Source of the DNA: Magnaporthiopsis rhizophila
Lineage: Eukaryota > Ascomycota > Sordariomycetes > Magnaporthales > Magnaporthaceae
Reading direction: 5' to 3'
Length of the DNA stretch: 64,000 nucleotides
NCBI GenBank assembly: GCA_003049465.1
Contig: PYSS01000029.1
Coordinates: 124,001 to 188,000, forward strand
Shown here one piece after another: positions 57,018 through 64,000 of this stretch (its first letter is position 1; each line of letters starts with the position of its first letter). The translations under genes were made by a program, and so were the position numbers. The notes below the pieces were generated by a model. That model ran no database searches. It was not told the DNA's origin and worked only from the letters and a program-made list of their open reading frames with translations.

Positions 57018-58609
57018 CTAACGCTGGCCGAGGAGCTGCTTCCAGCCGTCGCGCACGCACATGCGGCCGCCGTCCTGGCCGCGAACGATCTTGAACCTCT
57101 CGTAGCGCGCGTTGGTGCCGGCGCCGATAACGACGATCGTGTCTTCCTTGATCCAGCCGATGATACCCTTAACGGGTGGCCGCGCGAGGTCGTAAGGCGT
57201 GCCCTTGAGAGAGCTGAAAGCAGAGGGAGACGGGGGTGCAGGGCTCGTCTCCATCATAATCATCTCGGAGCTGCTGGCGCTGCTGCTACCAATCATAATG
57301 GGCGGAGCCGCGGGCGCCGCGGTGGGCTCGTTGGTGTGTGAAAAGTTGGCCTGCGCAAACGACGTCGCGTCCGAGAAGTAGCGCGGCATCAGTGGGATCT
57401 TACCGAGCAGACCCCACTTGCCCTTCTTGCCGGCGCCGCCGTCGCCTCCCTCCTGCGCGCCGTCTCCCAGGCCGACGGTGCTGCTGCTACCGCCTGCTTC
57501 AACTCCCACGCCCGAGATGAGAGAGGCCGTAGAGGCGCCGAGGTTAACGAACCTAGACGTTGGGCTCTTAGATCCTCGCGGGCTGGTTCCGCTTCCTGAT
57601 CCTCCTCCTCCTCCTCCTCCTCCTCCTCCTCCTCCTCCTGCGGCGGCAGTGGCGGTCGAAGCAGCTGCAGGTTGGTTTGATTTTGATGGGTGCGGGACGT
57701 CGTACACATGCAGGGTGCCCTTGTCCGATGTGCATGCGAGCATGGCTCCAGAGGGGCTGAAGCCGAGAGAGAAGATGGTGGCCGGGTCCCAGCCACGGCG
57801 CAGCTCGGCGACGCGCGCGCCCGTGTTAGTGGCCCAGACGCGGATGATGGTGCCCTTCTCGCTGGCGGTGGCGAGCAGCGAGCCGTCGAGGCTGAAGCGG
57901 ATGGCGACCAAGCTCGCCGAGTGGGCGGGTATGATGGAGATGTTGGAGGTGGCGATCTCGACCAGTTGGACCTGGCCAGCCGTCCTCCCGGGAAAGGCGA
58001 TGTGGCGCTCCGACATGTCGCAGAGGCCGAGGGGATTGTCGGTGGTGTCGTGGCGGGCGAGCAGGTTCGGGGGCCTGGCAAAAGAGTACACGCGCACGCA
58101 ATCCTGCAGCACAGCAACGATGCGATTCCGTGCCAACCGCACGCCCCAGACGTTTGACATGTTGCTGATTTCCACCGCCACGTCTTCCTTGGCCTCGTCC
58201 CAGAGCATCACCTTGTTAGGCGGAAGTAAGGGCCTGCGGCCGCCGCCAACCAGGGCCAGCCAGTTGGTCTTGCCCATCATTTGGGCGAGACCCAGGCCTC
58301 CTCCGAATTCTTAACAGCAGGAAGGGCAGTGTCAGTCGTTGCTGAAATTAGGCATGGGCAGAGAGGGCTTTTATGCTGGCCCAGACTCACCTCGAGAGAG
58401 CTGCTGGTCACACTCGTCAGATGAGAATACTGGAGAGGGCCGTCCGTCTGTCAGCAGGGGCTCCAAGCCGCATCTTTCGCAGGGAATGAATGCAACGCAC
58501 TTAGGAAGCCCGTGTTCAGGGCCACGGCGAAGCAGCTAGAGTCGGCATTGAAGGAGACGGAGAGCGCCTCTGGCGGTTCCGAGCTCTCAATAGGCTGCCT
58601 GGTGTTCAT
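57018..58609 (-). CDS. hsv2: PROPPIN beta-propeller protein Hsv2 (WIPI3/4-like), autophagy
   Basis: Exons 58609-58501, 58429-58391, 58309-57018 (complement); 479 aa. The 39-nt middle exon is fixed by phase and family match: NTGFL-IFSSDECDQQLSR-EFGGGLGLAQMMGKTNW. Introns use GTGCGT/CAG and GTGAGT/AAG. Hsv2 is a seven-bladed propeller that binds PtdIns3P and PtdIns(3,5)P2 on endosomal and vacuolar membranes and takes part in selective autophagy. Recognisable parts are MNTRQP...LSVSFNADSSCFAVAL (blade 1), LVGGGRRPLLPPNKVMLWD, FPGRTAGQVQLVEI, IIPAHSASLVAIRFSLDGS, the lipid-binding LRRG at 219-222 (FRRG in Atg18) and FSPSGAMLACTSDKGTLHVY. An inserted Ala/Gly-rich loop with about 12 consecutive Gly (encoded by CCT repeats, 57596-57640) enlarges blade 6. 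The stop is TAG at 57018-57020; the frame stays open beyond it. Confidence 0.93.
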
Positions 58610-60213
58610 TCTGACGACGAGGCGATCCGCCCTCGACTCTGGCTGTTGGTAGGGGTATTAACGGGCAAGGGATGTTGCGGCGATAAGTAGTGGGTAGTCT
58701 AAGTATATATGTATGTACGTATGGAATGCGAGGGTGCGGATGTACGTGTTGGCCAGGTTGTTGAGGTGTCACGATGGGATTGGGATTCTAGCTGGAGATG
58801 CTGGTGCTTTTGAGGACAGGGGATCCAATACTTTTGGTTTTCTGGGCAGGCGCAACGGTGAATGCTAATTGCTAACTTTTCTTCAGGAACGACGCAGCAT
58901 GAAGGTTCGGGCAGTGGCTAGCCCTCAGGCCGTGGCCAGAGAGAAAGGGCGCCGTAATGTCCACTGCGTCCACAGCCACCACTAGTATTGACGGAAGGCG
59001 CTCTCTTCGGTACGTAGGTTGTGTGCTGACGTAGTGACGTGAAATGCGGAGGCGTCGGCTATCAATGCCCTCTGGAGCTCAGGAAGGCAGCAGAAGTAAA
59101 AATGGCAGGCACGGTTGGAGGAGACACGGGCAAGGCTCCAAGAAGGTTCTAGCAATAATGGATGCCCCTTTGCTGATCTGGACTGGTCGCGAAGTTGGCG
59201 GTAGGTTGGTCCAAATGCTGGAAATCGAAATGATGCAGTCCTAGCACAGCTGCTGCTGCCGCCGCAGGTAAATGCAGGTGACTGACGCGACCGACCCAGA
59301 CCTCACCGTGACTGCTGGTTCTGCCTGGAGCTACCGATAGTCGATGCTTCCCGCGCCCACGCCGTCACGAAAAAGAACATCGTTTTATCCACGCCAGTTG
59401 GACCAGGCGCAAAGCTGATCCCAATCACCAACCTCTCCAGCCGTCTGAACCACCAATGCACCACCAGCCAGGCCCATGGCTGTCTGGTATACTTCGCATT
59501 CATATACATGCATTTAGTCGGAGACGCATTCACGCAGCAAAAGGATTGAGCCTTGCCAGCTGCCAACAGCCGGTTCAATCCTTGGTCCCCGCAAAGCTTT
59601 CCAGGGGAGCAACTAGGGGCTGCCAGCCAAGGAAGAAGACCCAGGCACCAGACTGCCGACCATGTGCAGCCTCCTGGCTCCTGGCTTCGACAAACCAGAC
59701 ACAATGTGGGCCCGTGGAGCGCTCGTGAAATGTCCCGCGGCGGCCAGCCACCAAGGTCACCTTTCCTCATTCGATTCATAGCGGCCCTCCCCCAAAAGAT
59801 TACCATCGGCGGGAGCCCCTGAATTCTGGCGCTGGCCCGTGCTCGTGGGAAATACCGTGCTGCTGTGCTTCCATTGGCCCGTCTCAAAGGGTCGTTTGCC
59901 CCACCCGGCAGAAATGGAGGGCCCTTGCCTGTCTGTCGGTCAGTGCCAGCAGCACCCTGTGCTGGGCAAGCCTGGCTCCCGCCGCCGCTGCAATTTGTGA
60001 AATTGCATTTCGCCGCCCCGTCAACACTCACGCCTCCTTTAAACCATCCCGTCTTTCCCAAACCTTGACCCCGACTCGAGCCTTGCTCTCGCTCTTTTTT
60101 CGAAGCCAAGTTTCTGAGAAGGCGGCCGAACACGCCCTAGCACGTCGCCGCTACAGCATTGTCAAGACCAGCAAAACTCAAAAATACAGTAAATCCTAAA
60201 CCGAGAGCCAAAC
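58610..60213. other. Divergent upstream region of hsv2 and the septin gene
   Basis: About 1.6 kb. A minus-strand frame of 276 codons (59303-60133) is unbroken but has Trp/Cys/Gly/Arg-rich composition and no recognisable domain; it overlaps the likely septin leader. A C-rich, A-rich leader (about 60000-60213) precedes the septin start. Confidence 0.5.
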
Positions 60214-62067
60214 ATGTCGTCCCCCGGCGTACGTTCCTACCCTCTGTCCTCCTTCCATTCCATGTGTTGCGTCGTCCCTTGGTCATGATTCGCGACATCT
60301 CGACCTGGCCGCTGTGACGCCCGTTGGCATTGCCATTGCCAATCACGAGCCTCGCTGCATGCACTCTGCCAGCCTACATCGGCTCGAGGCTGCCCTAGAC
60401 CGCACCGTATTCTGGCTAACCAGGAACGCCCCTCGGCCTCAATAGAAGATGATGCGAAGGAAGAAGAATGTGAAGAAGGGGATCCAGTTCTGCCTGATGG
60501 TCTGCGGTGCTTCAGGAACTGGTAAGTTATCTACTCCCTCCGCTCTCCTACACCGCTTGCCGGAACGACAACGCGCAGGACCGGCGAACAGAACCAATGC
60601 TCCAAGCCTCGACCTGCGATCCCGATATGTGGAAAACAGCCGCTGACTTTGCTCGCTTCCCGCGCCTTTTCAGGGAGAACCACCTTCGTCAACACGCTCT
60701 GCGGCAAGACCGTCCTTGCCCATAAGGAGTCGGACGACCCCAACGCGGCACACATCGAGGAGGGCGTCAAGATCAAGCCCATCACCGTTGGTACGTTTTC
60801 GCGAGCGCGCCAAAAACGCACCGCCCCACACACGCCTCAGTGTTGTACCACGGATCTGACCGCAATTTCCAGAGCTCGAACTCGACGAGGATGGCACCCG
60901 CATCTCGCTCACCGTTGTCGACACTCCCGGCTTTGGTGACCAGGTAGACAACGAGGCTAGGTAAGCCTTGGGCTTTATTCCCCACAGACGGCCAAGCCGC
61001 CCATGAGCGCCAACGGATCGATTTGCTAACACCGCTTGGTGGATCAGCTTCTCCGAGATTGTCGGTTACCTCGAGAGGGAATACGACAACATTCTCGCCG
61101 AGGAGTCTCGGATCAAGCGTAACCCTCGCTTCAGGGACAACCGTGTTCATGCTCTGCTCTACTTTATCACCCCGACCGGTCATGGGTATGTTTTCTGGCT
61201 ACGGCCCCGCGGGGTTCCCTCCCCTGTCTCCTCAACAACCATGCGCCCGTGCGCTAACCTTGACGTCCCAACAGCCTCCGCGAGCTGGACATCGAGCTGA
61301 TGAAGCGTCTGGCGCCCCGCGTCAACGTCATTCCCGTCATCGGTCGCGCCGACTCGCTCACCCCTGGCGAGCTGGCCGAGTCCAAGAAACTGGTCATGGA
61401 GGACATCGAGCACTACCGGATCCCCGTTTACAACTTCCCTTACGATATCGAAGAGGACGATGAAGACACGGTCGAGGAGAATGCCGAACTCCGCGGCCTG
61501 ATGCCGTTTGCCATCGTGGGCTCCGAGGACATTGTCGAGATTGGCGGCCGTAGGGTCCGCGCCCGTCAATACCCGTGGGGTGTTGTCGAGGTCGACAACC
61601 CGCGCCACTCGGACTTCCTGGCCATCCGCTCTGCCCTGCTCCACAGCCATTTGGCTGATCTCAAGGAAATCACTCACGACTTCCTCTACGAGAACTACCG
61701 TACCGAGAAGCTCAGCAAGAGCGTCGAGGGTGGTGCTGGAGTGTAAGTCTTCTTTTTTTTAAAAACCCCCGAGACCTATTCATGGCGTCTTGCTAACATT
61801 TATCGCTGAATAAGTAGTGACTCGTCTATGAATCCCGAGGACCTGGCCTCGCAGTCCGTCCGCCTCAAGGAGGAGCAGCTCCGCCGCGAGGAGGAGAAGC
61901 TGCGGGAGATCGAGGTAAAGGTCCAGCGCGAGATCAACGAGAAGCGACAGGAGCTGCTGGCCCGCGAGTCGCAGCTCCGCGAGATCGAGGCTCGCATGGC
62001 GCGAGAGGCCGCCACGGCGGCCGGCGGCAGGGATGCCGCGGACGCAAACGGCGAGGAAGGCAACTAG
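60214..62067 (+). CDS. cdc11: Septin Cdc11/AspA
   Basis: Seven exons: 60214-60228, 60446-60521, 60674-60790, 60873-60960, 61048-61185, 61275-61742, 61818-62067; 383 aa. All junctions keep the frame (MSSPG-KMMRRKKNVKKG, SGTG-RTTFVNTL, PITV-ELELDEDG, NEA-SFSEIVGY, TGHG-LRELDIEL, GAGV-DSSMNPED). Septins polymerise into hetero-oligomeric rods and filaments at septa, hyphal tips and appressoria; Cdc11/AspA takes the terminal position of the rod. The GTPase domain has a G1 loop GASGTGRTT with Arg32 where most septins have Lys, G3 DTPGFGD and G4 GRAD. A polybasic segment (RRKKNVKK) before G1 can bind acidic phospholipids. The septin unique element follows (QYPWGVVEV, HSDFLAIR, THDFLYENYR), then a coiled coil at about 315-365 rich in Glu/Arg heptads. 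In the first intron an AG close to the CTAAC branch site is skipped in favour of the next AG. Confidence 0.95.
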
Positions 62068-63475
62068 AGGGGCGCCCCCGCCAGCGCCCTCCCGCCGATT
62101 GCTTCACCCGATTTTATCGCTGTATCGATGAACTGAAAGAAAGGATAAACAACAAATACCAACAACGAGGAGGGGCGTCGGTTCCTGTTTCCCCACTGTC
62201 ACGAGATGCCAGGACTCTCGCGTCCCAACATGATACCCCTCTTATTATTGCCCAGGGGGGCGGCTCCTGCTTCTGAAGCTATCCCTCCTCTCACTTTCTC
62301 TTTGTGCGAGCAGACTCCCGATACGACCATGAATCGTACCCCGGCTTCAGGAGGATGTGACGAGCAATCGCACAGGACATCAAACAGCCAAAGCTTCCGG
62401 AATGCGGATTGTGTTCTTTCCTTTGGGAATTTTTGTCGGTGGATATAGGTGGGAAGGGTGAGGAAGTGGAATGAGCCACGTGTCCCGAAAAGATGGACGA
62501 AAGAAGCCACTCGGCGATGGGCTAGCGACAGCTGTGGCAGTGCGAATTTCTTTTTATACCCGTGGTAATGAGGAGCTTTCGAAGAGGGCCGGTTCGTTAG
62601 AGTATGAAGAAGTGAGGCTTTGGGCTCCTTGCCTTTCTGCTCCGCTCCTTGGTACTGGCCATCCTCTTCTCGCTGTTGGTCTTTTTTTGCTTGTTGCCCG
62701 GCGGTTGGAGCCTGCTGGCGGAGCTGTCAAGGCCCCTTTCCGCCTGCTTTCGTTCTCTTCTCCACACCCCATTTTATCTTTTCTCTCCCATACACATTCC
62801 CCAGCACGTTTTTCTATTAGCTCTCTTCTACTAGTGGCCTTCTAATGCAGATATCATCCTGGTTTTGGTTTCCCCTTGATTCTCTCTTCCCTTCCAGATG
62901 CTCCTCAAATGCTCTTGGATATAGTTGGCCGTGACTCGAATGACATCCCACTTTTGATTCGTGTCCATATCGACTTGGGCGAATAGGAGAGCCGACATCG
63001 TCATATCTCGCGCCTACCGATTCGTAGGATCAGAGTCACTAACGAAGCGTGTTCACGCGTTATTTGACGATCACATAAAACAGTAAAATGTGTTCTCGCA
63101 GTTATTGGTATTCTAACAAAAGAAAGCCCCAAAGCCCCGCTTCAAGCCAACACACGCAACCTAACAGCCGGATTCCATGCCATTCCCTCAAACCAAATTG
63201 CGACTGACAGAACTAATGATACTTAGAAAAGAAAGGAATAAAAGGAAAGAACCGTAAACGGAGCTGGGAGTACGTCCTGGCTGCTAGAGCATCCAGGTAG
63301 ACAGCTGTGGAAGTCCCGGATTTCCAAGCCCGCCTTGGGAATGTTTCAACAAAAACGAAAAGCATGACAAACTGTTCACAATCTCGGTAGAACCCATAGA
63401 GATGTTGCTTCGATACAGACGTGCGGAGCGCCCCGTTGGTGAGTACTTGAAAGGCCAAGCCAGCCCCGCACTCGC
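62068..63475. other. Convergent 3' region between the septin and TMBIM genes
   Basis: About 1.4 kb. Short overlapping frames only; pyrimidine-rich plus strand at 62740-62830. No gene recognised. Confidence 0.55.
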
Positions 63476-64000
63476 CTAGTTCTGAGACTGGTTGTTGAGG
63501 ATGCGCAGAATGGCGAGGAAGAGGTTGATGATGTCGAGGTACAGGCTGATGGCGGCCGCGATCTCCTCCTCGACGTGGTGGTGGCGCATGATGAGCTGGG
63601 TGTCGACGAGGATGTATCCGCTGAAGATGAGGGCGGCCAGCCCGCCGTAGATGAGGTCGGCGGTCGAGTTGTAGGGCAGGAACACGGCGACGAAGCCGAA
63701 GAGGACGAGTCCCCAGAGGGCGCCAAACAGGTAGGGCATCCACGAGGTGAAGTCGTACTTGGTCTGGCAGGCGAAGGCGGTCAGGAACACAAAGATGCCG
63801 GCCGTCAGCAGCACGGCCGACAGCACGACCGACGACTTGTAGAAGGTGACGACGACGGAGACGGTGTAGGCCTCGAGCAGGGTGAAACCAGCCAGGAAGA
63901 GCAGGTTGGTCGGGTACGTCTTGCGCTTCCAGTAGGTGAGGAACATCATGCCCATGGCGCCGAAGAGCGACAGCCACAGCACGCCCGGGTGGGCCCGCGT
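63476..64000 (-). CDS. Bax inhibitor-1/TMBIM (lifeguard) family membrane protein, partial
   Basis: The C-terminal 174 residues; the gene continues beyond the right edge. At least five to six hydrophobic helices are visible (LWLSLFGAMGMMFLTYW, NLLFLAGFTLLEAYTVSVVV, VLLTAGIFVFLTAFACQT, LFGALWGLVLFGFVAVFLP, LIYGGLAALIFSGYILVD and the final re-entrant ISLYLDIINLFLAILRIL). Family markers are LLEAYTVSVVV, TAFACQTKYDF, SGYILVDTQLIMRHH and SLYLDIINLFLAILRIL, with the Asp pair (D of VDTQ and D of YLDIINLF) that forms the pH/Ca-sensitive di-aspartyl latch. Members (yeast Bxi1/Ybh3) reside in ER, Golgi or vacuole membranes and modulate Ca leak and stress-induced death. The stop is TAG after NNQSQN. Start and upstream exons are outside the window. 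Confidence 0.93.
   Translation of the reverse strand, partial: TRAHPGVLWLSLFGAMGMMFLTYWKRKTYPTNLLFLAGFTLLEAYTVSVVVTFYKSSVVLSAVLLTAGIFVFLTAFACQTKYDFTSWMPYLFGALWGLVLFGFVAVFLPYNSTADLIYGGLAALIFSGYILVDTQLIMRHHHVEEEIAAAISLYLDIINLFLAILRILNNQSQN

Noticed and set aside
57018..57020. Treating the hsv2 TAG as a sequencing error and annotating a 565-aa fusion
   Set aside because: The propeller is complete at this stop and the last residues (GWKQLLGQR) fit the family's end, so the stop is kept and the downstream frame is reported separately.

Overview
The window is nuclear DNA of a filamentous ascomycete, most likely a Sordariomycete and perhaps Sordariales. The reasons are the short introns (about 50-120 bp) with GTRNGT donors, CTNAC branch sites and YAG acceptors, the moderately GC-rich coding sequence, and close resemblance of the proteins to Neurospora/Aspergillus-type housekeeping proteins (CK1, a second PKA catalytic subunit, Cdc11/AspA septin, complex I 20.8 kDa subunit, Tom5). 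No database search was run; species is not determined.

Layout. 1-2.8 kb: a frameshifted NRPS adenylation-carrier relic followed by a 22-bp minisatellite. 3.3-3.6 kb: a small secreted eight-cysteine protein. 4.9-6.8 kb: ribosome-associated Hsp70 Ssz1. 9.0-11.1 kb: a membrane-anchored cupredoxin-like protein with a His/Gln-rich cytoplasmic tail and an incomplete copper site. 11.1-16.3 kb: gene-poor, with an assembly gap inside poly-T. 16.3-20.0 kb (minus): Gyp2/Mdr1-type Rab GAP. 22.8-24.3 kb: PKA catalytic subunit. 25.6-27.8 kb (minus): tail-anchored inositol 5-phosphatase-like protein, whose frame is broken by a 127-bp assembly duplication. 30.3-31.7 kb (minus): casein kinase 1. 31.7-38.3 kb: gene-poor, with a possible ABC1-kinase relic. 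38.3-41.8 kb (minus): glycine decarboxylase P protein, divergent from the tiny three-exon TOM5 (42.8-43.2 kb). 43.8-45.1 kb (minus): Nup57/Nup54, divergent from the complex I subunit NDUFA8/nuo-20.8 (45.7-46.5 kb). 46.5-52.9 kb: gene-poor, with a poly-G/N gap. 52.9-53.9 kb: secreted CAP/PR-1 protein. 55.2-56.4 kb: spliceosomal Ist3. 57.0-58.6 kb (minus): PROPPIN Hsv2. 60.2-62.1 kb: septin Cdc11/AspA. 63.5-64 kb (minus, cut by the window edge): Bax-inhibitor/TMBIM protein.

The genes do not form a metabolic cluster. They are mostly conserved housekeeping genes (translation folding, vesicle traffic, cAMP and clock/DNA-damage kinases, mitochondrial metabolism and import, nuclear pore, splicing, autophagy, cytoskeleton) separated by unusually long intergenic tracts. 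Two divergent pairs (GCV2-TOM5 and NUP57-nuo20.8) carry CCAAT boxes between them. All intron-exon structures below were built by hand from splice signals plus reading-frame continuity; no transcript evidence was available.

The least conventional items are the cupredoxin-like membrane protein, the poly-alanine insertion in the PKA activation loop, the long coiled-coil open frame directly behind the HSV2 stop codon, and the small cysteine-rich secreted protein.
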